A stretch of DNA of 64,000 nucleotides from Prorocentrum cordatum (GCA_963575745.1 CAUYUJ010022559.1:105199-169198), one strand, 5' to 3'; numbered from the stretch's first letter, positions 42,651 to 52,470 are shown. Numbers and translations: made by a program. Notes: a model not told the origin generated them from the sequence alone.

Positions 42651-43247
42651 AGCAGGGGAGGCGCGGAGCACGTTTGCAATGTTGAAGACACTTTGGAGCC
42701 CTTCCTCTCTGAGCAGGAGCAGGAGGCAGAAGATGTCCGAAGCGCGGGTCGCCTCCAAACTCTTTTGCACATGTCAGCGACAGAAGAGCTCATCAAGCTT
42801 ATGGGGTGCCGCGTACGTTGATCTCAAGAGTGTCCAGCGCAAGGATGTTGTACATTTGCCTGGGCGGGCTCGCTTGCAGGACAGCTGATCGCCAAGTAGT
42901 TGCGCCTACTGGGGAAAGTCGCGTCAATGCCAGACGCTATTGCTCGCATGCATATGGTGTTTCCAGCCTTCGTCAACGCAGCTGGTCTGGTCAGGCAGCG
43001 TGCGAAAGCGGGGGCGCCCACGAGTTTCCTGGGGCACAGGACCATGATGCATGTACTCCAGACCATGGGTGGGGACGCAGATCGTCTGTCCGCCGCTCTG
43101 GACGGAGAAAGCGGCTGCCTCAACACGCGCAAAGCCGTTGTTCAACAGTATGCTGTTTCACTCAGGCTGTTTACGCTGCTGCAGATGTGCCGTCGTGGTA
43201 CGGCTTCTGGCCTTGCCCCAACGAGGCTTGATGACCCCTTAGTTCAG
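42651..43247 (+). pseudogene. Gene relic with two in-frame stops
   Basis: One reading frame gives protein-like sequence for almost 200 codons but is broken by TGA at 42,819-42,821 and TAG at 42,897-42,899. The first segment (56 codons) is acidic, with EDTLEPFLSEQEQEAEDV. The middle one (25 codons) is hydrophobic. The last (about 115 codons) is helical, with short runs such as DAIARMHMVFPAFVNAAGLV and SLRLFTLLQM. A different plus-strand frame just upstream (42,541-42,680) is also protein-like, which suggests an earlier frameshift or an intron. The frame ends where repeat B begins. No family was recognised. Alternatives are real exons with short introns spanning the stops, or a non-coding coincidence; a minus-strand frame overlaps. 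Confidence 0.4.
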
Positions 43248-43402
43248 GAGGGGAAAACACAGTCACAATTGATCGTCGACTCGCAGAAAAATATGGGAAA
43301 CTATGGGGAGTGTGGAGAAGACGAAAACCCAGAAGACATAGGAAATATAGGGAATCCTGGGATTTGTGTATATTCATTGGTGTGTCCATGGGCGCCTTCA
43401 GT
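43244..43402 (+). repeat. Dispersed repeat B, copy 2
   Basis: TTCAGGAGGGGAAAACACAG, AAAAATATGGGAAACTATGG, then TTGTGTATATTCATTGGTGT. It directly follows the gene relic. Confidence 0.88.
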
Positions 43403-43714
43403 AACCAGTTGCCTGCAACAGCTCCCAATCTTTCCCACGAAGACCCCCAGCAGTTGCCCCTCAAGGTTCGACTACGCGTAAGAGTGACCCTCCGCCGCAG
43501 TGACCTTCGGTGCGGGCCCACGGGTTCTCGCCGATCGCTTCACGAGATGCGACAGCAGCGGCTGGCGTGCTTGGTTTTGGCTCCCTAGCGGCTCCCCCAA
43601 AAAAGCCGGCGCACCAAAGGCCACTGTTTTGCCCAGGGTCCCTCCTTGCGTGCTTGCGTGGAGCCACGAGTCCCCGTCCAGCCCGAGGCCCGCCTCCCGC
43701 CGTCCTCGCTGCCC

Positions 43715-43912
43715 GCCGTCTCCTCCTCCTCCTCCTCCTGCTCCACCTCCTCCTCCTCTTCCTTTTCCTCCTCCTCCTCCTCCTCCCCCTCCTCCTCCTC
43801 CTCCTCCTCCTCCTCCTCTCCCTCCTCCTCCCCCCCTCCTCCTCCCCCTCCTCCTCGTCCTCCTCCTCTTTCTCCTCCTCCTCCTCCTCCTCCTCCTCCT
43901 CCTCCTCCTCGG
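43715..43912. repeat. TCC pyrimidine tract
   Basis: (TCC)n of about 200 bp. The preceding 43,403-43,714 holds no supported gene. Confidence 0.97.
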
Positions 43913-44041
43913 GTGGGTTCAGGATCGGCGTGCACGCCTGCCTCGCCAAGGCGGGAGGACGTATGTACACACCGACCCGGGGCCCAGGATTGGCCTGGCC
44001 AGGATGCAGGTGCGGGTGCATCCTCGGCGCCCGCCGAATAG

Positions 44042-44131
44042 GTGGGGGGGCGCAGGCGAGGCTCGAGAGCGACTGCGCGAGCGGCCTGGCGGAGAAGGAG
44101 GCCGAGCTCGCGAAGATTCTCACGGCAGGGG
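44042..44131 (+). CDS. Possible short exon, helical
   Basis: A GGGGGGGCGCAG junction (about 44,050) is followed by codons with a coiled-coil-like pattern (ARLESDCASGLAEKEAELAK), then a G run (44,130) that breaks the pattern. A long pyrimidine tract lies 140 bp upstream. The resemblance to the island at 41,204-41,300 is in composition only. No family recognised; it may be chance. Confidence 0.22.
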
Positions 44132-44211
44132 GGGGGAGGGCCCCCTTCGCCCCTCCACGACGACCATTGCCCTTCTCCTGCGTCCTGCCTCATCGGCGCC
44201 ACGTTCGCCCC

Positions 44212-44345
44212 CCCCTCCTCCTCCTCCTCCTCCTCCTCCTCCTCCTGCTGCTCCTCCTCCTCATTGTCCTCGTCCTCGTCCTCCTCATCCTCCTCCTCGT
44301 CCTCCTCGCGAATGCGAGAGTGCCGTTCCTCTTCTTCTTCTCTCC
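44212..44345. repeat. TCC pyrimidine tract
   Basis: (TCC)n with CTCGTC interruptions. The following 44,346-44,699 holds no supported gene. Confidence 0.93.
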
Positions 44346-44699
44346 CTTGCTCCCTGCTCCTCCTTGCGCCTCCTCTTTTGCTCGGCGGCCGCGTGCGCGG
44401 CACCGCAGCGAGGTCGTCGGAACGCAGCCGGCGCGCGAGCCTGGGCAAACGTGCTCCTCCTCCTCCTCAGCCTTCGCCTCCGCACATCCCGTCCATCCTC
44501 CCCGCTTTTGCTCATCATCGCTCCTCGTGGGGCCTCGCCTGTCCTGCAGGCTGCGACCTGCGTTTGTGCCCGACGAGGGTCCGAAGCGGATTCGGCGTGG
44601 ATTCGGCGTGAATTCGACACGGATTCGACACGGACAGTTAGCGCCAGGGGACAGTGGAGGCCCCCCCCCGAGATGCAACGCAAACGCACCATCTTCGCT

Positions 44700-44860
44700 C
44701 CTCCCTGAGATCCGACGTAACGAACAAGTGCAATATCTTAGACGACAGAAGCATCGCGGTCCGGATCTTTTCCTTTTCTGCTTCATTTTCCGAGCCAGAT
44801 CGCTCCTTGAGGGTCCCAGGGCCAGATCTCAGGGCAACATCGCCGGTTGTGGAAAAATGC
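44700..44860 (-). repeat. Dispersed repeat A (3' module)
   Basis: CTGAGATCCGACGTAACGAA, GAGCCAGATCGCTCCTTGAG and CAGGGCAACATCGCCGG. Confidence 0.8.
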
Positions 44861-45560
44861 GGCGCGAGGATCTCAGACTTTTTCCTCCGCACCTGTCCGC
44901 ATGGACGCCCCTCCGCATCCTCGCTCCTCCTCCGCCCCCCCGCAGATGCAGCGTAGTCAGCGTCTTCGCTCCTCCTCCTTCTCCTCGCTCCTCGCTCCGC
45001 CTGGTCGCGGTTGGAAGGGCGGGCCACGGAAGTTCAGCAGAAGCCCGGTGCGAGTATACCAGGCCTGAGCGCCTTGTGCGGGCAGCGTTCGTTTGCTGGG
45101 GCAGAGCGTCCGTGTAGCACCAGTTCGAGCTGCCAGCGCCGTGGGTTAGTTCTAGCTGCGTGGAAAAGCCCGACAGGCCCAGATGGCTCGCTCCTCCTCT
45201 CTTCCTTGCTCCTCTTCCTCGCTCCTCTCAGCCACTGCTCCTCATCGTCCTGCTCCTGCTCTTCTCCCTCATCCCCCTTCTCGTCCGCATCCCCACCCCT
45301 CCTCCCCTCTCCTCACCCCTGCAGTTCCGGCTCCCCGACGCCGACACACCTGGCCTCGAGGCGTCAAGGCGCACGGTCTGCGAGGGCGAGCGCCGCCCCC
45401 CCCCCCCACAAGACGGGGTCGAGAGCTCTGGGGGCCCCGGTCCTCCGAGGGACCCCGAGAGGGCGCGGCGGCCACCCCGCGTGGTAGGTCAGTGGGGATA
45501 TCATCTGGGTCGGCCCGCCCGCTCTGCTACCAGCCACGACCTTGAAGCCCCCCGGACCAG
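44861..45560. other. No supported gene
   Basis: Pyrimidine-rich, with CTCCTC runs at 45,185-45,320. Open frames on the plus strand reflect base composition. Confidence 0.4.
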
Positions 45561-45564
45561 ATGC

Positions 45565-45752
45565 CCACTCCAGATTTCGTAAGAAAGGGAGGGGGGTCTC
45601 ATTTCGGGGGGGGTCTCTCTTCCGGGCTATCTTGGAGGGCCTGGGGGGTCTGGGGACGATGTTTTGGAGGGTTCTCCCACGGGGGAGGTCTGGAATGGCT
45701 TGTCTTGAAGGGTCCAGACCCCCTCCCTTTTATTACGAAATCTGGAGTACGC
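45565..45752 (+). mobile_element. Foldback element N, copy 1
   Basis: Terminal inverted repeats of about 35 bp at 45,566-45,599 and 45,716-45,751, sharing ACTCCAGATTTCGTAA and GGGAGGGGG, around a GGGGTCT-rich interior. MITE-like size (188 bp). The interior matches 40,955-41,132 reversed. Confidence 0.8.
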
Positions 45753-45759
45753 ACCATCG

Positions 45760-45945
45760 TCGCATGCCTCGGCATGGCCGTGCCGATGCCTCGGATGCCC
45801 AGGCATCTGCACGGGGATGCCTACGCATGCATCGAAGGATGCGTCCATGGACGCAGCTGGACGTAGCTGGGCTTAGCCGATGCCCAGGCGTCGACCTGGT
45901 GATGCCTAGGCATCGAGCTGGCGATGCCTCGGCCTCGGCAGGAGG
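45760..45945. repeat. CATGCCTCGGCATG / GATGCC repeats
   Basis: Short palindromic-looking units (GCATGCCTCGGCATGGC, GATGCCTAGGCATCG). Confidence 0.75.
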
Positions 45946-46164
45946 GTGCGCAGGGTAGGGATCGGTGGCTTTTAAGGTACAAGAGGCACTGGACCGTGCC
46001 AAGGGAAGACGATTGATAACGATCAACGATCAATGCTGTGCTTCTGGTGTACCCAGCGACAGTGCGTGACACGGGATGAAAAAAGGCTCGCCGAGGATTT
46101 TGCCGATCCTCGGCTTGAACTCGCTGGCTAAGTTTGCTCGAGCTTGCTCGTTGTCGTTGGGTGG

Positions 46165-46326
46165 CCGCACGGTTTGGGGGCTCGGGCTGTTCACTGAGGA
46201 CGTCGGGGCAAAATTGGGGCCTCCAGGGTTCCAAGGCCGTGCGGTGCTCCGGACCGCGTTGTGAGGTCTTCGGAGATCATTCTAAGTCATTGCACGGTCC
46301 GTCACCTCACCGCTTTGGGACCCCCG
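46165..46326. mobile_element. Foldback element H, copy 2
   Basis: GGGGGCTCGGGCTGTTCACT start. Inverted arms lie at 46,226-46,267 and 46,286-46,326 and share GCGGTG, GGACCG and TCCCA/TTCCAA. Homologous to 34,815-34,965. Confidence 0.72.
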
Positions 46327-46490
46327 ACAACGATAACGAGCACAACGATCACAACGATCACAACGACAACGATCATAACAATCACAGAGATCATAACGAT
46401 AACAGCGATACCAATGAGAACAGCGATGGCAGCGATCAAAACGATCACAACGATGACAACGATAGACACGATCGCAACGATAACCAGAAT
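46325..46490. repeat. AACGATCAC minisatellite
   Basis: ACAACGATCACAACGATAAC units starting at the edge of element H. Confidence 0.92.
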
Positions 46491-46526
46491 CGACCTTCCA
46501 CCCTGATTGGGGTTGTGGATCTGATC

Positions 46527-46545
46527 TCATTTCGCTTGGCTCAAG
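46527..46545 (+). promoter_or_regulatory. Spliced-leader-like 3' end before an ATG
   Basis: TCATTTCGCTTGGCTCAAG directly precedes ATG (46,546). Established knowledge: the dinoflagellate spliced leader ends in TTTTGGCTCAAG. Here TTGGCTCAAG matches and CATTT precedes it after a 3-base insertion. The downstream frame is only 35 codons. It may be a relic of a reinserted trans-spliced mRNA or chance. Confidence 0.25.
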
Positions 46546-46834
46546 ATGCGGACGTCACGCTCGCGAGCTGGCAGGGTCAGCATCAAACATGTGGATGTTG
46601 ATGTGGCAGAGGAATGGGTAGAATCACGACGTCGGAGATCTGGGGAGCACTGAGGAAGAGCAGTATCCAGGATAGAAGATCTATCGGGATGCTCGATTGT
46701 TACCAGCCGTGTAGAGTCGTCGTCCCCGTCTACGCGGTCGCCCACTTCTGGCGCTGACTGACATGTTCGACCGAGCTCCAATTATCTCTGGTACGATGAA
46801 TTCGGTGTTTGGGATGATAGCCCCAGTTTCGGCC

Positions 46835-47130
46835 TCCTCCTCGTCCCCTTACCTCCTTCTCCTTCTTCCCTCGGCCTTCTATTCCTCCTCCCCCCCTCCC
46901 TCGCTTCTCATTCTCCTCATCTTCACCTCCTGCTCCTTCCCTCCTCCTCCTCCTCCTCCTCCTCCTCTTCCTCCTCCTCCTCCTCGTCCCCTTACCTCCT
47001 TCTCCTTCTTCCCTCGGCCTTCTCTTCCTCCTCCCTCCCTCGCTTCTCGTTCTCCCCATCTTCTCATCCTCCTCCTTCCCTCCTTCCCTCCTCCGCCGCA
47101 TCCTCCTCCTCTCCCCCTCTCCGCCGATCT
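46835..47130. repeat. TCC pyrimidine tract, duplicated
   Basis: CCTTACCTCCTTCTCCTTCT recurs at about 46,850 and 46,992, so a block of about 140 bp is tandemly duplicated inside the pyrimidine tract. Confidence 0.88.
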
Positions 47131-47271
47131 AGGTTGGCCTCGGCAACCCTTGCCGGGCCTGCGCCGGGCCTGAAGCCCAGATGCGTCACCCTGCAGGGCT
47201 GAGCGCAGACGCTCGCTCGCTCGTGCTGGCTTCGGCCAGAGCATCAGGAGCCCCAGAGGAGCGGGGCATCC

Positions 47272-47476
47272 CCAGGAGGAGGAGGGGGAGGAGGAGGAGG
47301 AGGAGGAGGAGGAGGAGGAGGAGTAAGAGCAGGAGGAGGAGTAAGAGGAGGGGGAGGAGGAGGAGGAGGAGGAGGAGGAGGAAGAGGAGGAGGAGTAAGA
47401 GGAGGAGGAGGAGGAGGCGGAGGAGGAGGATGAGGAGGAGGAGGAGGAGGAGGGGGAGGAGGAGGAGGAGGAGCCT
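47272..47476. repeat. GGA purine tract
   Basis: (GGA)n of about 200 bp, complementary in composition to the TCC tract at 46.9-47.1 kb. The following 47,477-47,810 has no supported gene. Confidence 0.97.
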
Positions 47477-47814
47477 CTCCTTCGAGCGGCGCCGCGGGGC
47501 AGAGAGCGCTGGGGGAGTACGGGGCCCTGACCCCTACGGCAGGTGGGCTTGCGCCGCGTTGACGCGGCGGCGGCACCCGCGCGGGCGTTCAAGATGGAGC
47601 GCCGTTGGTGGCCCAGAGTCGGCCGGGGTCGATCGCTCGGCGCTGTCGGAGAGCCGCGATCGTTCGAGGTGGAGCGGTTCACCGGGCGTCAGAGACCAGC
47701 GCCCACGACATCGCGACGCGAACCAGCCGCACGTGACGAGAGCCGAGGGGAGAGGGCTCTCCAGGGTTTGTCGGGTGCTCCCAGGCGTCCGGCGGAGTGC
47801 TTTCTTCGCAGCGT

Positions 47815-47900
47815 GGTTCCGCAGAGGTCCGGGGCCCTTGCAGCAGGACCCGTGCTTCGACGGCCCCGTGGCCCAGCGAGGCCCCCGGAGGCTGAAAGCT
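47815..47900 (-). repeat. Dispersed repeat A (5' module)
   Basis: CGCAGAGGTCC, then GGCCCCGTGGCCCAGCGAGG and CCCCCGGAGGCTGAAA. Confidence 0.75.
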
Positions 47901-47904
47901 TACT

Positions 47905-48145
47905 CAAGCAGCGGCGAAGCGTCCTGGCTCGCCTATAGCCCTACCAAACAATGTTCTAAACCTTTTGTAGTTCCCACGAAATGTTAGAACATTTCTGGCT
48001 GGGGCTGCCTTGTTTTAACACACATCGGGTTCATGTTCTAAGAAGCACTGTTTTTGTTATTAGAGCATGTTTGGGTTCTAAGAGCATTTCGTGGCATGAC
48101 TATAGGAATGCCGGGACGGTCGGTCCCTGCTCAACTTACCGATCA
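47905..48145 (+). repeat. Dispersed repeat G, copy 2, uninterrupted
   Basis: AGCGGCGAAGCGTCCTGGCTC, AATGTTCTAAACC, TTAGAACATTTCTGGCTGGG, TTCATGTTCTAAGAAG, then TATAGGAATGCCGGGACGG. The end GGGACGGTCGGTCCC forms a small hairpin. Confidence 0.82.
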
Positions 48146-48566
48146 AGGACCCGTCGTGATATTTTCCCGAGCGACGAGATGGCAGGGCGTCTCACCTGGG
48201 GGCGGCGCTCCTGCCGAGCCCAGATCGCCCTCTCCTCCCACGCTCTGGTCGGGGCTTCCTCCTCCTTTCTCCTACTCCTCCTCCTCTTCCTAGCTCCTCC
48301 CTCTTCCCTCCTCCTGTCCCCCTCTTCCTCAGAAGCGCTCATTCCCCCGCGCGCGCGCCCGGGCTCGCCTGCTGGCTGCGCGGTCTCGAGCGCCAGGGCG
48401 CGATCCTGGCGCTCTGCACCCCCCGCCTCAGGGGAAACGTTACAAAAGGGACAGTAGATGGACAATATCTTCGAACCCTCACACATTCGAGGGAGATTCT
48501 AAATCACCCCCGCGCCCCCGACATCAATGTTGATCTCAGTAAAGGCGGTGCTCTGGGGTTCGAATA
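48146..48566. other. No supported gene
   Basis: CTCCTC-rich around 48,255-48,335. A minus-strand frame ending near 48,340 is protein-like for about 40 codons, but unsupported. Confidence 0.35.
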
Positions 48567-48616
48567 TTGTAGTGGCCTTCGGCCAGTGCCGCCGATCCGG
48601 GGCGCTCCGACTGATG
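48565..48616 (+). repeat. Dispersed repeat F, copy 1
   Basis: TATTGTAGTGGCCTTCGGCC and GCCGCCGATCCGGGGCGCTC, also at 55,266-55,316. Confidence 0.88.
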
Positions 48617-48744
48617 TGATCCTGCTTCGCCCTCGTCCCTCCTCTCTTTTTCCCTCCCCTCCTCTCACTCAGCATTTATCCAGTGGCCGTCGGCCTATCC
48701 CGCCACCGTGCGTGGGTGGTGGGTCAGAGGCCTCATGGATGCTG

Positions 48745-49015
48745 GTTGGGATCTCGTGGTTGGCTGGGACTTCTGGGGGCCTCTTGGGCGCCTCTTGGGG
48801 CTTCTTGGGGGCCTCTTGGGCTTCTTGGGGCCACTAGAGGGCCTCTTGGGGGTCTCTTGGGAGCCTCTTGGGGCTTCTTGGGGGCCTCTTCTGCGCCCCT
48901 TGGGGCCTCTTGGAGGCCTCCTCGGAGCCTCTTGGTGCGGGAGGGGTGGTACTCGAGTTCGGAACCCCCTCGGAGGCCACGATCCTTGTGAGGGGTGTCA
49001 AAAAACGCATCCGCC
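48745..49015 (-). repeat. GGCC array plus conserved end (repeat O), copy 1
   Basis: GGGGCCTCTTGGGGCTTCTT array, then CCCCCTCGGAGGCCACGATC and CTTGTGAGGGGTG. The same array-then-end order is at 54,265-54,460. Confidence 0.82.
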
Positions 49016-49029
49016 GGAAACTCGCACCC

Positions 49030-49320
49030 CCCCCCCCCCACCCCCCCTTCCCCGGCAGAGCCACCCCGGCAACCCCCCCAGAGGCTGAGGCTCAGCCTCG
49101 AGGCTGTAGCTGAGACTCCTTGAAACTCACACGCCGGATCGGCGGATTTCTGTCCACTCACGCCCCCCCCGTCGCCACGCCATCAATATTCATTTCGGGG
49201 GGTCGGGGGGGCATCTTGGGCCACAGGGTTCGAAGGTAATGTCCATGCACGGTAACGGGTCCAGAGGCGGGGAAGTTTCGTAGTCGAGCTTGAGGCTTTC
49301 GGGCGCTCTCGTCGGCCCTC
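49030..49320. other. No supported gene
   Basis: Starts with a C run (49,025-49,050); GC-rich remainder without recognisable coding. Confidence 0.4.
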
Positions 49321-49412
49321 GTCGGCGCCAGGGGCGGCGCCGGAGGCGCCGCCGCGGGGCCCCAGCGCCGATCCGAGAAATCCGCGCGGACCTCCGAGTC
49401 TTTCTGTTTAGG
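49320..49412 (+). mobile_element. Element I, right half only
   Basis: GGCGGCGCC-rich middle and the terminal repeat CAGCGCCGATCCGAGAAATC, CGCGCGGACCTCCGAGT, as in 62,982-63,128. The left terminus is missing. A 27-bp near-direct repeat (TCGGGCGCTCTCGTCGGCCC) flanks this block at 49,298 and 49,421. Confidence 0.75.
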
Positions 49413-49820
49413 CTATCTCGGGCGCTCTCGCCGGCCCCTCGTCGGCTCTGCAGCCTCGGGGTGCCCTCCGGCGGCCGCGCGCCTCGTCGAGGGCGCTCCG
49501 CGGGGACTGCTCGGAGATCGTCCTCGGCGCGGCCGGCGGAGGCCCGAGCCGCGGCCCGCAGAGTCCCCGGGGGTCGGGGGCAGGCAGGCTCGGAAGGGGG
49601 GTCGGAGGTGGAGGGGCCTCCTGCCCTGCCTGGAGGGGGGCGGAGGTGGGTGGGGAGGCCTCCTGCTCGGAATTGGCCGTGTTCGGTTCGCGAGGGGGGC
49701 GTCGCGGCCGTCCTTTTTTGCGGGTCCGTCGGTTTCGGTCCCAGGCCGTTTTCGCTGAGGAGGGAGGGTTGTCCACCGCCGAAGGGGGGGAAGCATTCGA
49801 CCGCCAGTCGCCCAGTCACC
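49413..49820. other. No supported gene
   Basis: GC-rich, competing frames, nothing recognisable. Confidence 0.4.
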
Positions 49821-49821
49821 T

Positions 49822-49975
49822 CAGGAGGGAAAAAAGCACACAGACACAATGAATCGTCGATGCCCAGAACATGTGGGAAAATATGGGAAGTGGGGGGAAG
49901 GCAAAATATCCCAGAACACACGGGGTATCCTGTCATTTGTGTGCATTTCTTTGCGTGTCCCTGGGCCCCTCCATC
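49822..49975 (+). repeat. Dispersed repeat B, copy 3
   Basis: CTCAGGAGGGAAAAAAGCAC, GTGGGAAAATATGGGAAGTG and TTTGTGTGCATTTCTTTGCG. Confidence 0.88.
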
Positions 49976-50085
49976 ATCGCCGATGTGGGGCCCGGCAGAT
50001 CGCCCCGCCCAGCAGCGTGCGGGCTCGCCCATCGGGGGCCCATCGCCGATCCGTCGGCGGTGCATCGTCGATTCCGGCCCGGTGT
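49975..50085 (+). repeat. CATCGCCGATCCGTCGG repeats
   Basis: Units like GGCCCATCGCCGATCCGTCG, related to 31,550-31,705 and 53,070-53,115. It starts directly at the end of repeat B. Confidence 0.65.
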
Positions 50086-50154
50086 TTCCCCCCCTGAGCC
50101 GATCCCCCTTGTGTTTCCTGTGGTTCCCTGGTCCGAACCTGTGCCTCTGGCGGT

Positions 50155-50262
50155 CGTTCGGGACGATCTGGGACTCCCCAGCACGCTCGCGGCGAGGCGC
50201 AGCCGCTGGAAGGCATCCCGAGGCTGGGAAGCGGCAGGAAACCAACGAAAACGTTCCCAAAT
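50155..50262 (+). repeat. Dispersed CATCCCGAGGCTGG repeat, copy 2
   Basis: CTCGCGGCGAGGCGCAGCCG, GCATCCCGAGGCTGGGAAG; matches 31,211-31,355 reversed. Confidence 0.7.
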
Positions 50263-50269
50263 CTCCAGC

Positions 50270-50410
50270 CCCCCTGAGATCCGACGACGCGAGACACTGC
50301 AACATTCTGACAAATAGCGGCCAGGGGCCTGGACACTACCTTCCTGCACCATGGTTCGAGCCAGGTCGATCTCGGAGGGTCCTTGGGCCCAAAGCGGGGC
50401 AAGAACGACC
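50270..50410 (-). repeat. Dispersed repeat A (3' module)
   Basis: CTGAGATCCGACGACGCGAG, CACTGCAACATTCTG and GAGCCAGGTCGATCTCGG. Confidence 0.8.
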
Positions 50411-50559
50411 GGCTCGAAGAAACATGTGACGCCAGGACCTCAGGGGCGAAACTCCGTCCCAGGAGTCCCCCCCCCCCCGACAGTCAAGGCGCTGAGGTAA
50501 GGGCCGCGTTCGGCTCGGAAGGGGCGCGCTGTTCCTTGGGTGCTTCCGTGGTGGTTCCT

Positions 50560-50738
50560 CCAGCCCTCCTCGTGCACCTAGGCGCTTCTGGAGTCAAAAA
50601 GGGGCCTGGTTCCTTCTTTTGCCAGCCCTCCTCGAGCACCCAGGCGCTTCTGAGGTCAAGAAGGGGCCTCGCGCCTTCTGTTGCTAGCCCCCCTCGAGCA
50701 CCAGGGTACTTCTGGGGTCATGAAGGGGCCTCGGTCCT
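50560..50738 (+). repeat. ~63-bp tandem repeat, three units
   Basis: CCTCCTCGAGCACCCAGGCG and GGCGCTTCTGGGGTCA units near 50,564, 50,628 and 50,690. Confidence 0.85.
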
Positions 50739-52470
50739 CGTGTTGCGTCTTTTTCTGGCGGTACCTCGACTGTCTCGCCCCCCCCCCCTCGCCTCCGAGC
50801 TGGCACAAGTGGCAGCGCCAGGCGCGGCGGCGGCGGAGGGCGGCATCCCCCGGCAGGCTCATCCCATCGCGGCCCCGCGGTTCGCCGGGGGGCCCGCTGG
50901 GCCGGAGGGCCCCGGGCCGCGTGCGCGATGCCGCTGGGCTGGAGCGCGGGCGGCCGCGAAAGGGGGAGCAGAGAGCTCTCACCGAGCGCGTTCCCGCTGC
51001 TCGCAAAAAGTGCCCACTCGCAGACGTCCGAAAAACGCATGGCTGCTTCAATGTAATTTCTCGCAGGTCCCCCCCGGCGGATCCAGGCCATTTGCGAGGA
51101 GCCACTTTGCGAGTAGTGGAACGCGCTCGTCTGAACTCGGCATCACTCGGACGTGTGCACCTGTTCTCGGTGAGGACCAGCGAAGAGCAGCCTGGATCGT
51201 CAGGCTGGAAATTATGTGCTTCAAAACACGCTCGGAGCCGGAAACTGCACGGGGAATGGACGTCTTCGTGTTTGTTGGGCGTTCTTGTGCATCTTGGGGA
51301 GGGTACCCTTGGATTTTCTATTAAGTTTGGCAGGTTCAGGGTCTCAGGGGTATTGAGAGATGTTTTTTTTCTGGTCTAGGCCCGACTGTGTATTATGTTC
51401 TTGTTATGTTTGCTCACTACGCAGTGGCAAAGGACGGCCCAAACGCAGCGTACATGTTTTTTTTTTGTCAGCACCTGTCGGCCGGAGAACAGGGCGGATA
51501 ATTCTACAGTACACGTTGCCCTGCGGCGTTTGTGTAAAGGGCCCGATAGGAGAGTGTCCAGATACGATTTCTGCAAACATAGATTTGCCGTCGAATCTAC
51601 GAGAATCACGTAGGACGTTCTGTAAACCTACAGAGCCTTCTACGTATGTTTCGTAGAACCGACTGAGAAATCAATGCCGGGGTGAATGATTTCTGTTGTT
51701 GATCCTCTCTACTGGAGACACTTTCCCCGTGCCTAGTTTCCTGCATGGGGCCCTCCACGGCACCAGGGGCCGTCTGCAAACTATTCAGGACGAAAATTGC
51801 TTCCTTGTGAAGGCCCTGGGTTCTAGAACCCGCTTCATTCGTCTGCTTCATGCCGAGCGTGATTACGGATGATCCTTCGCCAGAGTGACCTTCGATGCGC
51901 GGCGTTCGGGGAGCGCGCGTGGGCCAGTCCCGTGCACGCACCGCGTGCCACGATGGGCAAGCCGTGCCCCAGAGGTCCCCCTTTTGTCCAGGGCCAATCC
52001 TGCGCGTCGCCTGCTTGGCGCTTCTCGTCTCTCATCCGCCCTCTCTCTCTCTCGCTCTCGCCCTCCCTCGCTCGTCCCCGCTGGGTTGCCGCTGTGCGTT
52101 CAGGGGGCCCCGCACAGCGCTCTGGACAGGAACCTGCGCCAACGCATACGCTCGGCGTCTCGTACTGCTCTCCGCCCACCACAGCCATGGTCAGCCCCGC
52201 CCCTCCCTCCTCTCTTCTTTCCTGCTCTCCCTCCTGTCCCGGCCTGTTGTTCCTTCTGCTTCACAGTCGAGTACCTGCGCCGTCGTTCCCAGTGCATTCC
52301 CCGAAGAGTTGCCAATTGCGCCGATGCTCGGCTCAGTGGTGGTGGTGGCCAGATCTGTCAGGCAGTGGCAGTGCCCTCAGCAGGCCGTGCTTCACGATGG
52401 GACGCTGGCGTGAAGGTGTCCGCCCCTTCTCCAACTAGAAACGAATCTTGCGTGTGGCCTGTTTGAGGGC
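50739..52470. other. Long stretch without supported gene
   Basis: 1.7 kb of mostly unique-looking sequence, AT-richer between 51,350 and 51,850. Open frames of 70-230 codons occur on both strands and overlap each other. None shows a recognised domain. It is the best place in the window to look for an unrecognised gene using transcript data. Confidence 0.35.

Noticed and set aside
43510-45117. A 535-codon plus-strand frame
   Set aside because: Most of it is the translation of TCC tracts (poly-Ser, Leu or Pro) plus repeat A. No domain and no consistent composition outside the short island at 44,042-44,131.
46546-46653. Resemblance of the 35-codon frame after the spliced-leader-like site to a Copia-type RNase H motif
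   Set aside because: Only a few residues match (KHVDV). The catalytic context and the rest of the polyprotein are absent.
48540-48570. tRNA gene, from a GGTTCGAAT match to a B box
   Set aside because: No A box, acceptor stem or anticodon arm can be drawn around it.
49298-49450. The 27-bp near-direct repeats around the half element I as a target-site duplication
   Set aside because: Too long and imperfect for a typical target duplication, and the element's left terminus is missing. More likely a local duplication.
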